DNA of 64,000 nt, taken from Episyrphus balteatus. Taxonomy: Eukaryota > Arthropoda > Insecta > Diptera > Syrphidae. This document shows positions 11,901 to 24,539 of the stretch, one piece after another. The stretch covers positions 84,630,867 through 84,694,866 of the forward strand of contig NC_079136.1 of the NCBI RefSeq assembly GCF_945859705.1. Reading direction: 5' to 3'. Numbering within the stretch: position 1 is the stretch's first letter; every line of letters starts with the position of its first letter. Made by a program: the position numbers and the translations under genes. The notes under the pieces are model-generated. The model was not told the origin of the DNA. It searched no databases and saw only the letters and a program-made list of their open reading frames with translations.

Positions 11901-14900
11901 CAAAGATCGTTTGAATTTTTGAATTTCCTTTTCCCACGCTTAACCTTGACATCAATTTATAAGTTTTCTATGGGGTTAAGATTGTGAATTTGAGATGGCT
12001 AGGTGCAAACATCGATTTTTTGTCCGAAAACCTATCTTGTACTATTTCTGATGCATGTTTGGGTGATTGTCATGTATGAATATCTAATTAACTGGCGAGA
12101 AATATGGTCCCTCGGTATTCTAATGTAATATTAAGACAAAAGAATTTATCAATTTTGCCATCCACCTAACCAATGGGTCCTTACCATGCCAGGAAAATGC
12201 GCCCCAGACCATCAAATCCTATCCTCTTAGTTTCATCGTCTTGAGATAATACTTTGGCTTGTCCTTTTAACATTTTAGGCGATGGACAAATGTTTTGTCA
12301 TCGGTTCCAATGCGGTTAACCTTTATTTCATCACTCCAAAAGACTCTCATTCAAAACAGCATGTTTTTATTCAGATGTTTTATAGCTAATGTTAGGTGAT
12401 CTTTCATGTGTCTTTTTATATCATTGGATTTTTCTTGCTTACCTGTCTGTACAACTCAGCATCATTAAGTATCCTTCTTAAAAGTCTGCTTGACTTTTTT
12501 TCACCGAATTCTATATTTACTTCGGGCAAAATCGTGCGAGATGACTTAAAAGGCCCACATTTGCGTTTCTTTGTGATCGCTCTATCCACTCGTATGGAAG
12601 TTTTGCGGGGAAGAAGTTAACGCAATTTAATTTCAGAGTTTAAATTTCTATTTGCTCTTTCCAAATAAATGGCTTTATCCATCATTTATTCGAAAAATTT
12701 AGAGTTTAAGCTAATTAAGAAGGATTTTTCCCTTGACTATGAGGCTCGAAAGTAATTCTCCCTTTTTTCGCAGTTTAATGATGTTTTCTGCCTATTTTTT
12801 TCAAAAATACTTGTTAATTAAATAGTAGCAATAAAATGAATGCATTTTCGTCTACAACTTTTGAACGCGGAATAAAAACTTAACGGTTAAACAAATGTGT
12901 GCTATTTCTGTGTCCACTAGCGAAAGAGACAGAAAAAGCATTATATTGCTAGTGCAAATAAATATAGAAAATAACGGTACTTTTAAGATATTTTTGTCTC
13001 CATCACTTTATTTCGATAATATACCAAAAGAAAAAAATTTATAAAAAGCATTCCTAATATCTAAAATTCGATTCGCATGATTTTTCTCAATAGTATGCTA
13101 TTTCTCTGTCCATGGCTGTAAATGCAAAACAACATTATATCCTATAACGCCTTCAATTTAAGAAGTATTTTAATGAAATTTTGACCAAAAAAAGCTTATT
13201 GTTTATGATCCTGAACTTTGCAGACAATTTGTCTTCTGAGATTTGAGCAGCCACCAGAGTCCCAAAACTAGTCCGATTTTGAAAAATTAAACGGCAATCG
13301 CTTTATATTGGAGTAACTTAAGCAAATTATTAGGGAACCCTGCCGAACAGCTCTGATTTTGATGATATTTTTTTTCAAATGTCGGTAATTAAAAATACTT
13401 TAACCCTTTGCTTCCTAGTGGTTTCACCATGAAACCACCTATTAATTATTTTTTATTTTTTATTGCAATAACCAAAATTTGAAAATTATTGCATGAGCTA
13501 TTGCATTTTGAGTAGAACGACCAATAAAATCTGTATCAAAGTTAATATTTAGTTAAAAAAAAATGCAGGATTTGTGAGGGTATTCTCAATTTTTCAAGTA
13601 GCCTTAAGCTTAGAGCTATAAAATTAAATAACGGTAACACTGAAAGAGAATGATTACAATGGTTCTTCCATCCATATGTAAACATGTTTTTCATTAGAAA
13701 ATTTGTTTTTCCAATCTAAATACTAGTTTAATAAGACTTTTTGGTAAAACACAATTGTTTGTACGCGCATTTTTATCCTTTAGTTCTTTTTACTAAAAAA
13801 TGGACTTCAACTTTTGTACTCTCAGCTCAAAACATTCCTTATACAATGTAATTACTAGTTCAATCATTATTTTTTCGTTGTGGTGTGTAATTAGAAAATA
13901 TAAAAACTTTTTCTCGAGATTTTTGTAATTTTTCGTGAAAAAAAATTTTAAAAAAAGTTACTCCGGGAACAAAGGGTTAAAGTCTATAGGTTGAGGATTG
14001 CCGATGTTGCCGTATTGTTTTTTCAAATTAAAATTAAATTATTTTTTGAACAAAACCATTTTGTTTACTTAAATTTCATAAAATAAATTATACCAAAAGA
14101 TTTTCTAGGTAATTTAAGGAAAAAATATATAAGGAAGTAAAAGACAATCTTCCATCGTCTAAGCGATAAATGCAATTTCTCACAAACTGACTTCAAACAC
14201 AAAACAAAATATTTTGAACACAACGGCAACACATACAATATTAAAAAACACATTTTAAAAAAGCCAAAGGCTCATTCCTATCTATAAAATTTAAATCCAC
14301 AAAATTTAATGAATAGTTTTTGAAAAAATGGTCCTTAAACTCAGAATTAAAAAAAAAAAAATGTTATCAAAAAAAATTTAAATGACTTTTTTTCAAACTT
14401 TTTCGTAATACTTAGGACTTTCGTCATCACTGTAATAATGGACCGATTTTCATAAAATAAACGGCAATCGCTTCGTTTTATTAAAATCTAGAGGCGATAT
14501 TTTTAATTTTTTTTTATATTTTGTACTAACAAAAGAATTATGGCCAAAAAACACAAAAAACACAACAAAAAAAAATTAAAAGTTTTGGACTTCGTCACCA
14601 CTCTAATAATGGATCGTATTCGTAAAATAAACGGCAATCGCTTTGTTTTATCAAAACCTAGTGGTGATAATTTATGATAATCGAACCATTATTATATATA
14701 CATATATATATTTTTTTTGCTTTTTTTGGCATTTGGTAAAAAAAAAAAGGGCCAAAGATTTTTTAATTAATTTTTTTTTGGTGTTTTTGAGTTTCTTGGC
14801 CATAACTTGTTTGCTAAGACAATTAAAAAAAAAAAAAAAACTAAAAAATATTGAAACGACGCACACTGGGGCCTACTATATGGGAGGGATACCCAAAAGT

Positions 14901-17900
14901 CCATTTCTCAAATTATAACTTTTACGTTTTTTTTTTGTTTTATTTCATGAGTATATGTTCTTCCCTATCTATTTCTAAGCTTTATATCATCAATTAAGCA
15001 CAACAGCTGAAAAACTGAAGCATCAAAGTGCAAAGTTTGATACCATTGATTTCATCCAGTTTTAGTGGTTAATCATGGATATAATTTTTTTCTTCGTATT
15101 AAGTGAAAATAAAAATAACTAAAATTTATCAGCTATGGGCCAAGGTTAGTAGAGTTCACTGAAGTGTTTTTTAAAATTATACTTTATAAAATATCAGAGA
15201 TATTTGAGGCTAAAGTCGGAGGTTTTTTTCCGAGAAATTATCGATTTTCTTGGAAATGCGCAAGGTTCTTTTAAAACTATTGCCTGTTTATAATGCATAG
15301 GGGTACTCTTAACATAAAACTGAACTCAAAAGTAAAAGCCTCCTGCGCATTTCCAAGAAAATCGATAATTTCTCGAAAAAAGACCTCCGGCTTTAGCCTC
15401 AAATATCTCTGATATTTTATAAAGTATAATTTTAAAAAACACTTCAGTGAACTCTACTAACCTTGGCCCATAGCTGATAAATTTTAGTTATTTTTATTTT
15501 CACTTAATACGAAGAAAAAAATTATATCCATGATTAACCACTAAAACTGGATGAAATCAATGGTATCAAACTTTGCACTTTGATGCTTCACTTTTTCAGC
15601 TGTTGTGCTTAATTGATGATATAAAGCTTAGAAATAGATAGGGAAGAACATATACTCATGAAATAAAACAAAAAAAACGTAAATGTTATAATTTGAGAAA
15701 TGGACTTTTGGGTATCCCTCCCATATAGTAGGCCCCAGTGTGCGACGCGATTGCCGTTTAATTTTTTAAAATCGGACGAGTTTTGCGACTTTGGTGGCTG
15801 TCCAAACCTCAGCAGACAAATTGTCTTTTCAGGATCATTATTGTTTTTTGATTTTGTTTGTATACCTAACTAAAAATCGCTAAATTTTTAGATAGGATAC
15901 TCTGCTTCTTTGGCGACAATATACATATTCTTACGATTTTGAACATTTATATTAAAAAATATTGACTTGACTTACTCCATAACTTTAATAACAGTTGGTA
16001 TTCTCAAGTGTCTCATTTTAATCGCCTTATAAACCTCAAGACGAACACTTCCAGGAACTTGAACTCGGTTGCTACTTTCCCCACCATACTCATCTTCGGG
16101 ATCACTCTTAAAAGTTACCAAAACCTTTTCACTTCCTGGCTGGAAACGTACATCAATATTTTTTGGATGTATACGAGCTTGCTTGAAGAGATCCTTAATT
16201 GATTTGGAGTACAACTGGCCAATATGTTTTGTATTGTAATTATTGAAATAAACAGTACTGCAAGGATCATTTCCAAAAATAGTATGATAAGTGGCACGTT
16301 CAGCTTCCGTGTTATTTAAATTCGAACGAAGAAAGTAGTATGGATAAAATGCGCCTGAAATGACAATTTTCAAAATAATCGTTTTTTCTCTGTCAAGCCA
16401 GTGAATGCGCTGATAAGCAGTTGTCTCTTTAATTCCCAAACCCATAAGACGTTCTTTTAATTCCATTACAAGTAAGTGCATTTCTTTCATGGAGCGAATA
16501 TTAATAAAGTATCGATCAGCCCATGTGTATTCGCCAGATTCTTCATTCATATTATGTTGTTCACGCATTGTGCACCAAACCTTAATAAATAAATAATAAT
16601 TTATTGATATTATTATGTAAACAAATACACAACTAAGAAAAAAGCTGACTTACCCGATAAGCTTTGAGCATAGCAAACAAATCACTGCCCGAAGCATCAG
16701 CCCAAGCCAATTTTTGTGAGTAAGCAGCCAATTCGCCTCTTTTTTTGTCAGAAAATGTAAAAATTGATTTAACACTTAATCCAGCCGCTAGAAGAAAATA
16801 TTTAGTTAATTTTTTTTTTATTAATCTCGATTAAATCTATTTTACCAATTATAATTGCTTCTTCAAGAACACTAAAAATGTATCCAAAAATAATTAAACG
16901 ACTGACACGAATATCCAATGGCAAAGCAGCCATTACACGACCAACAAATGACAAATCACCATCTTGAATGGAATACTTTGCATTTACAGTTTTGTAGAGA
17001 GCACCAACTTCTTTTAGCACTAAAATAGTATTGTGGACGTCTGATAGATTTGGTGGTGTCATAGCTAAAGCAAGTATAACTGGCGGAGGTTCCATATCAA
17101 GGAGCTTTGCTTTAAGAACCAAAGTTTCTAAGGGACAACGAACCATTTCTGGTATTCCAAATTCTTCCAAATAATTCTAAAAAAGATGAAAATTATGTTG
17201 TTATTACATTTTAATAATTGCCTTGCGTCCAAATTACCAAATAAAATTGTTTCGATATCATTCTATAAACTCTTCCATTCATAACACGTCCAGCACGTCC
17301 AGCTCTTTGACGACAATTTGCTCTGGATGCCCAATGGAGTTGCAATGAAGTAAAATTTGTACTAGTATCAGTCATTAAAGACTTTGTCAAACAGAAATCA
17401 ATCACTAAAACATTAATTTTATTATTAAAACCGATTTCTCGTTAAAGATTGTTTTCCATACCATATTTAACATCAGGAACTGTGATTGAACTTTCTGCAA
17501 TATTTGTAGCTAAAATAACTTTACGATGACCAGGTGGTGCTCGATGAAAGATTTTTTGTTGTTCATCGGGTGAAATCATTGAATGCAAACGAATTGGCAT
17601 TAGTTTAACACCACTACCTTGCCTATGAAAGAAAAATACAACAACAATCTTAGAAACCGTGGAAGTGTTACATAATCGATAAACTTACATATTTTGAATA
17701 GTTTCAAGTTTCTTGTCCATTCTGTCAATTTCATTAATACCTGGAAGGAAAATAAGAATAGAAGTCTTCTGATTCGGATTATTCGAACTTTCATGACTCT
17801 CAATATTTTCAATCACTATGATCAATTTCAAAGCGAGTTGGTACATTTCATTGCTGATACCGGGTTCTTCATAGTCTATTTGAACATTCTGAAAATTTAG

Positions 17901-20900
17901 AATTTTAAACATCAGTTAATTGCAAAGTCGTTAAATAATAAAGAAAAATTAATAATGATTTTACAAAAAAAAAAATACATAAATATGTTAATGGCGAGTT
18001 TTGGAAAGCTTATAACAATTTGAAACGATTTTCAAAAAAAAAAAGGAATTTCAAAAGAAAACTTTACTAGAATAATCATATTCAATTCTAAGATAAATTA
18101 AATCAATTTAACATTTTGAAAATAAGATTAGAGTTGCACTATGTTCTTCGCAACATCAGGTTAGAAAGTAATGAAAGCAGCATTATAACTATAAGCTCCC
18201 GAACTTGCAAAAAGTGTCTAAAATTAGAGAAAAATCACCAGGTTCCGGTGCCTTTCATACAAAACAGCAAATCAAAGTAGAATGAAAAGAAACAGACAGC
18301 TTTATTGAATAATGCAGAAATCATCTTCGAAATAAATAAGCATTCTAATATAAGCCGTTTTTTTTAATGGTAGTATAATCCTTTTTATAAAAAAAAAACA
18401 AAACCGACTTCTATTGATCGAAACTTGGATTTATGGTTTTCTCACCGATTCTATAGTCTAAAATGAACAAATTTGAAATGAGATCACACAAACAAAACAA
18501 AAAATACAGACGAATAACCTCCTCCTTTTTGGAAGTCGCTTACAAATTAAGAAATTGTACCACCGATAAAGAATTTTTAAGTTATTGCAGCAATTTTCTC
18601 CAAAATGGGTTTAACGATTTTGATTACATTTAGTATAATGTAAAAAAAATACGGATAACGGAAATATGGTACATGTTCTTCTTTTAATCACTGATGTCGG
18701 CTCTTTCCCTTAATCGTTACTGGTTAAACGCAATTTTGTTTAAAATTAATTAACATTTACATTTTATCATTTAGTTATTGTAAGGTCTTTATTTGCTACA
18801 AACTTTATATTATCTCTCAATAGCCCTACGTTGTTCTACAACTCAGTAGATACTCAATTTTTAATTTAATTTGAAATATAAAAACAAAGCAAAATGTCCT
18901 TTGATACTTGTGTAATTTATTTTTGTTTGCGAATAAAATAAAAAATTAATGGCTCCTGCTAATGTATATTAAATTGTTAATAAAACGTTCAATAAAACAA
19001 AATTTATTGATAGCTCACCAGATTGGTATATGGTCAATATGGTCATTATCAAGTATGGAACCGGAAACCGAAAAAATCATGGTTTTTATTTGAGGTACGT
19101 CTATTCTACATTTCATTTTCATTTCATTGTCCGAAAATTGGTCATTTTATCAATTTAAAACCACAAATGTATGATGGGAAATTTGCCAGGAGGGAGAATG
19201 CAATCATTTATGAAAATTGTTGTAATTGAGAGGATATTTGCGGTCTGCTATTCAATTGTTTTATTATTTTTTTTTTTTTTCAAGTTTAGAGATAAGAATA
19301 GAATAAACATTTTTAGCATAAAACTATGACTTGCTCACGAAACATATACAGCCCTATTCTGAATGAAACCTCTCGGAGAAGTGTGTTCGGGATTGGGAGA
19401 AGGGCTCCAAATCGAAAATTTCCAGGAGTATCATTTTTTATGCTGTTTTAATTTTGTTCCCTTGTCGTTAATAATGATGACAATGCAAACAAAGAGAAAA
19501 ATTTCCTTAAATTTTTATATTGAAAGTTTTCATTCAGAAAAGGGCTGATAGCTGATACAAATATTTGTGGTATTATATTATACAGAAAAATAAACAGATT
19601 ATACTCACGTTATTAATTCTTGACAATTCGCAAAGATAATGTTCTTTTATAACAAAATTACGTCTTGAATCCACCTTTATTACAGGTGCAGGAGTTCTTC
19701 CAAATGTAAAATATTCAGCAAACTGTAATAATTAAAAATAATAAAAAGAAACATTTGAAAAAAAGACAATTTTTTACCTCTCCTGTATTAATTGTAGCCG
19801 ACATAAGAATCACTTTAACATTCCTTGAATTCGTCATCATCAATCGTCGTATAACAATCAATAAAAAGTCCATATCCTGATCACGTTCATGAACTTCATC
19901 CAAAACTATATGAGTGTAGTTTCTCAAAGATTTCTCTTTGATTAATTTTTGCAAAAGCACACCTGTTGTGCAATACAAAAGTCGTGTATCTTCTGACATA
20001 TTGGCATGCAATCCAACCTAATTAAAAAAGTTCTTGAATATTGTTATATTAAAGAGTGTACAAAAGGTACTAACTTGATAACCAATAACACTGCCTTCTT
20101 CCCACTTTCGTTGCGTACAAACACGACGGGCAATACTAATGGCAGCTATACGACGTGGTTGAGTGACAATAATGTTCACACGCTCACGGCGTTTATAAGC
20201 ATCCTCAAGTATATATTGGGGCACCTAAGGAACAGAGTATTTAAGAAGCTTAAATTCATTAACTAGTTATAGACCGAAAGCCCATTGAAATTTTGGGAGT
20301 GGAGATATATTATGCGTTCTAATAACGAATTCTAAAGTCTGGCAGCCTTAAATTGCGGCTCAATATGGTTTTAGGGTGTTTAAACAACGCATTTTCCAAT
20401 CAATGTGAGTAGACTAAATTAAGAAAAATTTAATTCTGTATACAGCCATTCCATTTTAACTTTGAAGGTATATTGACGCATGTTAACAAACTTATCTCAT
20501 TGAAGAAGCAATCTTTATTCTTGAGGCACATGGGCAATTCCATGGTAACTCACGTTACACTCACAAAAATCTCCAATACATTTTTTTTGTCAATTTTAAT
20601 ATAAGTTGATACGAAAATACTATCCATTAATGGAGCATAACTATTATTTTCATAATAAAGTAAAAACTTTTTCTTTATTTTTAGCATTTGCTTGGAAAAA
20701 TAAAAGTTTGATGGTAACTTACGTTACAAAAATCGGACACGAGTTGTAAGTGTCCGACACAGTATGAAGTTTTTCTGTGAAATTAAGAATCTTAATTTTT
20801 TTTTTTAATGAAGATTTCATACATACAAAATTACAAGCTTTGAATATTAGAGACAAAACCAAACATTTAATCAATATTTGTAGGAAAAATTTGAAAATAT

Positions 20901-23900
20901 TTAGTTAACTCACGCTACATTATTTTGGTATATCATGTTACCTGCGATTTGTGATTGAAAAAGTAAAGAAAAGATGCATTTTCACTCAAGTTATTTTAAA
21001 ATCGAATATTGTGTAACGAAGCTTGCTTAAATGTTGATTTATTTTAGCAATCATGAGTGGATATTTTCGTCGTCACTATAAGATTCATCTTGTTTACTGT
21101 GGACTTGTTTTTCCGTCATGTTCATGTAAAAATCTTCTGAAGTTGGCAAGCTTATGCTTTAAAAATGCTTTAAGATTATTTATACTCCCTGATTTTAATT
21201 TCTAGCCATAAGTGAATAAATAAATAAAGAGTTATCGTAAAAAAGACTGCATAATTTGTTCAAAATCCGTGTCCACTTTTCATGGAATTACCTACATGAT
21301 AAAGTTTATATTCTAGAAATTTCTCGAGAAACTAACTAAACATAGCCAAATTATTCACAAATAAAGAAGGTAACGAAGAAGACGAGAACCTACGCGTCTT
21401 CTCCGTTAACGTCATTATCTGTTAATAATCTGGCTACGTTTAATTAGTTTTTCGTGAAACTTCAAGCATATCGACTTTATGATGAGCCCTAGAGCCGAAT
21501 TTATAGTCGTTGCTCAAGTTGAGATTTTTCTCAACTTAAGCATTCCCTCAAGTAATGTCATTATTCGAAGCAAGAATAGAGCGATCGACTTAAGTAAAGT
21601 TAAATCTCGACTTGAGGAAAAAAATTTCTCAATCCAGCTGTCATCTGAAAATATGTATACTCTTTTTAATAATTCTTCATCGATTTGGTTTTGTTGCGAT
21701 AGACGATATTTAACATTAAAGCCTAGTACGCTGCTGAAGCGAAAAGAAATTTTCCATACAAAATGTCGTTAACGAAATCCTGAACGAAAAATTTCGTTTT
21801 GATTTTCGTTTTGATTTTCGTTTTGATTTTCGTTTTGATTTTCGTTTTTCAGTACGCAGCTCTAGCGAAAAATTGGAGAGTTTTTACTCATTTGTCACTT
21901 ATTTTTTAATGTCCTGTGCATTTTTCTTGACTCCAAGAGCAGTATTGTCGGTTTTTTCACTTTTAATTCATTTATTTCTTGCTTTAAAAATTATTTTCTG
22001 TTGATTTTTCTTGATTTTAAATTTATTTTGAATTTTTTGGAGACTTGAAAATTTTTCTTTCCGCATCAGCAGCGTACTAGGCTTAAAAAAGTAAACGAAT
22101 AGGAAATTATGAAAAAATATTTATTTTTAGATGATAATTTTCTCAAATCAGTCAAATTTCATTGTGAGTTTGATTGAAAAAAAAATATTTTGTCAAGTCA
22201 AGATTTTACTCTACTCAAGTGAATGCTTAAGTTGAGAAAAATCTTAACTGACTGATTCTCCAACAAGATAAACTGAAAACAAGCGTCAATATGTCCTCTC
22301 CGTTACTTTGGGATGGCCGAATAGATGAATTGATGCTCTGCCATTTCCCCTAAGCCAATGCGATAAATAAAATTCAAGATATAAGCTTTCTTAACCAACT
22401 ATATCGGCTCTATTCTTGGAGAGTTTTGAATTTAAAAAAAAAAAAAAAAAAAAACAGAAAAGTCTCCAAAACAAAGCCACTTATTAATAGCATCGTCAAG
22501 ATTAATGTCTTCAGGCTTAGGAGAAGTGACAGAGCATCAATTTCTGTATAAAGAATATGAAATAGTGTGAATTTAACCTACTCAAGTTCTTTAATCGCCT
22601 TAAAACAATATAAAGCCGCAATTAAAATCTGACAGACTTCTGAATTCGTTATTACAACGCATAAGGCTATAAAACTGCATACTCAAAATTTTGTTATACA
22701 GTACATAACGCTTATAAGAAACTCCAAAATTGCACAATATTTGTTTCTCATAACCGAGTGTTTCTTATATTCTTAGAACGGATATAAGAAACAAGTTTCT
22801 TATACAAATATAACTACCCAGTAGTACCACAAACTTATCCTCGCCTAAATATTCAATCCAATTATATAACTACATAGAATATAGCTGTTTTATATTTTTT
22901 TCACAGATTTCTTTTCTATATTTTTTCCCGATTTAATTTATTCAAGGATTATGTATCAATTTAGTTTTAAGTGAAATATAAGCTGTGTTCCTTTGGCCTG
23001 AAGTATCTACTGCTAAGTAGTTCTGGTTGTATTCAACACCATTTCTTCAATAGAAAAAATGTCTTTGAATGGATTCAGATGCACTAAAAAGTACTTTGCT
23101 GAGCCCAAAGGAACACAGCCATTATTTCGCAACATTTTTAGCAAAGGCAAACACAGCAGGGATATAAAGAACACAAACACAACAAATAACAAATTGAACA
23201 CTGAACTGAAATTATCTTCAAATAATGTCAAACTCAAACAGTGTCGCCATGAAAATATTTGGAAAAATCTGCAAAAATGACGAAAAAAAATCTGCAATGC
23301 AGATTTCTTAAAATTTGGGAGACTCCCATTGAAAAAGTTTTCGAACTGATTTCAACTAAAAAAATTACTTCGAGAGTAATTTTCCTCGCTTGAATTAATA
23401 AATTTGTATTATTAGTTTCTTCCCTGGAAGTGTGGCTTTATTGTATTGTTGGGGTTTTTCCAATATAAAATCAAAAACGTTCAGTACCGTTATGAAAAAA
23501 CTCCAGGTGATTTGACAACTCTATTATTTAAATAGGAAAAATTGTAGGTAGTTTTTGGCAAAATAAATGATGTTTTAGTTCGTCCTTGGCTTTAATTTAT
23601 TTGACATTTTATTGGAGTTTTTGGAATGTTATCCTTTTTTGTCTTTTAAAGGTTAAGTTTCAGCTGCAGATAAAATCTGCACTGCAGATCTATAGTTCTC
23701 AAAAGTCTGGGAATGGGTTAAAAATCTGCAAAATGCAGATAAATCTATTGGCAACACTACTGAAATGGCATTTGCACTTTGAATTTTTCTTAAGGGTTCA
23801 TGTTTTTTTAGTTTCGTGATTTTTTTGAAAGTTTCTTAAATCCAACCAACTTTGTGTGAGCAATAAAGTTCGTGGTTTGAAAAATGTTTCTTTTATCAGT

Positions 23901-24539
23901 GTTTTTCTTATAAACGTGTTTCTTATAAGCGATAAATACTGTACCTCCACTCCCAAAATTTGCTGTGGACTCTTAGGATATTAAGCTATTATTTTATACC
24001 TGTGTCGTCTTTCCACAACCGGTATCTCCCTCAAGAATAACAACACGTTTTGCTCGAATAGTTTCCATTATTTCTTTGTGAGAATCATGAATTGGAAGAC
24101 CATCATTCCATTGCATATTAAAATGATATTTGCTGTAGATTGGGTCATCAGTTGGACCTGTCTTTTTCTGCTGTTCCATATCATCATCATCATCATCAAT
24201 ATCATCCAATGTTTCCATTTCTGATAACATTGATGATTCGGCGTAACCAAATGAAGGACATGCCGAAACATTTTCTTCCTATTACAAAGAGAATTCTCTC
24301 CAATTTAAGAACAAAGACCATCGAAGAATGTTTCTAGTACTCACCTCCATCATGCGTTTCTTCTCAGCAATACTATATTCAAGTGCGTATTCATTACCTT
24401 TTTCTTCACGTTTTAATATTCGTGTATCAACTGCAGTTTGAGGGTAATATGTCGTGGTTTGACCACTCATGCATCCTGATGGCACAGTTACACGCTCAAA
24501 TTTTTTAGAGAAATCAAAAAAATCATTAATTTCATCCAT
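8921..24539 (-). CDS. spn-E: spindle-E, DEAH-box RNA helicase with Tudor domain (TDRD9 family)
   Basis: Germline nuage helicase needed for piRNA biogenesis and transposon silencing. Eighteen exons read from high to low coordinates: 24345-24539, 24000-24278, 20075-20224, 19778-20017, 19609-19722, 17689-17888, 17462-17622, 17238-17404, 16846-17176, 16654-16787, 15976-16580, 10917-11067, 10618-10839, 10219-10560, 9589-10155, 9400-9521, 9125-9343, 8921-9056. All junctions are GT-AG and keep frame, giving 1,444 residues (about 1,434 in Drosophila). Domains: N-terminus MDEINDFFDFSKKF; an Asp-rich run near 92-98; Walker A GDTGCGKT 149-156; DEVH 248-251; MSAT near 281; ATNIAESSITVPDV 431-444; QRAGRAGR 479-486; HA2-like region to about 620; Tudor about 945-1010 with VLFIDFGNTS; and a C-terminal C2H2-type finger (Cys1409, Cys1412, His1425, His1431). 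Introns 2 (3.8 kb), 5 (1.7 kb) and 11 (4.9 kb) are swollen, the first and last with mobile DNA. Confidence 0.96.
11483..13122 (-). pseudogene. Tc1-like transposon relic in spn-E intron 11
   Basis: Inverted ends CAGCTATGGACAAAGAAATA (from 11486) and the complement of CAGCCATGGACAGAGAAATA (to 13119) are flanked by TA, the Tc1/mariner target. Inside, the minus strand from about 12090 to 11790 reads in broken frames as the end of a Tc1-type transposase: HDN, then RFSDKKSMFAPS, IHNLNP, IENL-like and WARIKEAWCRTP-like segments. Stops and frameshifts show it is dead. It is about 1.63 kb, the usual Tc1 length. Confidence 0.75.
13399..13981. mobile_element. MITE with TTAACCCTTTG ends
   Basis: TTTAACCCTTTGCTTCC near 13398 and its inverted partner GGGAACAAAGGGTTAAA near 13981 bound about 580 bp of AT-rich non-coding DNA. 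Confidence 0.55.
14862..15742. mobile_element. 881-bp palindromic element with Transib-like ends
   Basis: Arms of about 400 bp (14862-15269 and 15344-15742) are near-perfect inverted copies around a 75-bp spacer. The termini read CACACTGGGGCCTACTATAT and its complement. Five bases, CGACG, are repeated directly at 14857-14861 and 15743-15747. CAC-starting ends with a GC-rich 5-bp duplication fit the Transib superfamily, the relatives of RAG1. There is no open frame; this is a non-autonomous foldback version. Confidence 0.75.
17889..19608. other. spn-E intron 5
   Basis: This 1.7 kb intron is AT-rich. It holds one MITE (19351-19552) and no other recognised feature. Confidence 0.6.
19351..19552. 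mobile_element. MITE with CAGCCCTATTCTGAATGAAA ends
   Basis: CAGCCCTATTCTGAATGAAA faces TTTTCATTCAGAAAAGGGCT about 200 bp on. A relative with similar ends and interior is at 46942-47152. Confidence 0.6.
21310..21470. mobile_element. short hairpin MITE
   Basis: Segments around GAAACTAACTAAACATAGCC (21329-) and GGCTACGTTTAATTAGTTTT are imperfect inverted copies with AAGAAGACG facing CGTCTTCT at the centre. Confidence 0.5.
21721..22082. mobile_element. MITE family GCCTAGTACGCTGCTGA, intact copy
   Basis: The ends GCCTAGTACGCTGCTGA and TCAGCAGCGTACTAGGC enclose 362 bp. TTAAA is duplicated at 21716-21720 and 22083-22087. The left part has a short tandem run of CGTTTTGATTTT (21791-21850). Other copies or fragments are near 42060-42150, 48820-48842, 51180-51240 and 59092-59344. 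Confidence 0.75.
22698..23942. mobile_element. Tc1/mariner-type (pogo-like ends) non-autonomous element
   Basis: CAGTACATAACGCTTATAAG at the left and, inverted, CTTATAAGCGATAAATACTG at the right, both next to TA. CAGTA-type ends with TA targets suggest the pogo branch of Tc1/mariner. There is no transposase. A smaller element lies inside at 22982-23119. Confidence 0.6.
22982..23119. mobile_element. MITE with GCTGTGTTCCTTTGG ends
   Basis: GCTGTGTTCCTTTGGCC at the left and CCAAAGGAACACAGC at the right bound 138 bp. A longer relative sits at the exact centre of the Foldback element (39331-39592). Confidence 0.65.

Larger units (their letters stand above)
13190..15860. mobile_element. composite element with CGGCAATCGC inner motif, spn-E intron 11
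   Basis: An end-like segment at 13199-13310 (GACAATTTGTCTTCTGAG, then CCGATTTTGAAAAATTAAAC and GGCAATCGC) recurs inverted at 15750-15850. Two further direct copies of the AAATAAACGGCAATCGCTT motif lie at 14455-14475 and 14625-14645. No transposase frame was found. Two other elements sit inside it (13399-13981 and 14862-15742). Confidence 0.5.
20310..22675. mobile_element. inverted-repeat pair in spn-E intron 2
   Basis: TATGCGTTCTAATAACGAAT with the following segment (20311-20375) recurs inverted at 22605-22672, including AATTGCGGC on both sides. The enclosed 2.2 kb carries smaller elements and no transposase frame. It may be a decayed transposon. Confidence 0.45.

Noticed and set aside
12396..12620. 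Plus-strand frame of 74 codons
   Set aside because: It is antisense within the Tc1 relic.
24140..24337. Plus-strand frame with a His run opposite spn-E exon 2
   Set aside because: It is the antisense shadow of the Asp-encoding repeat.
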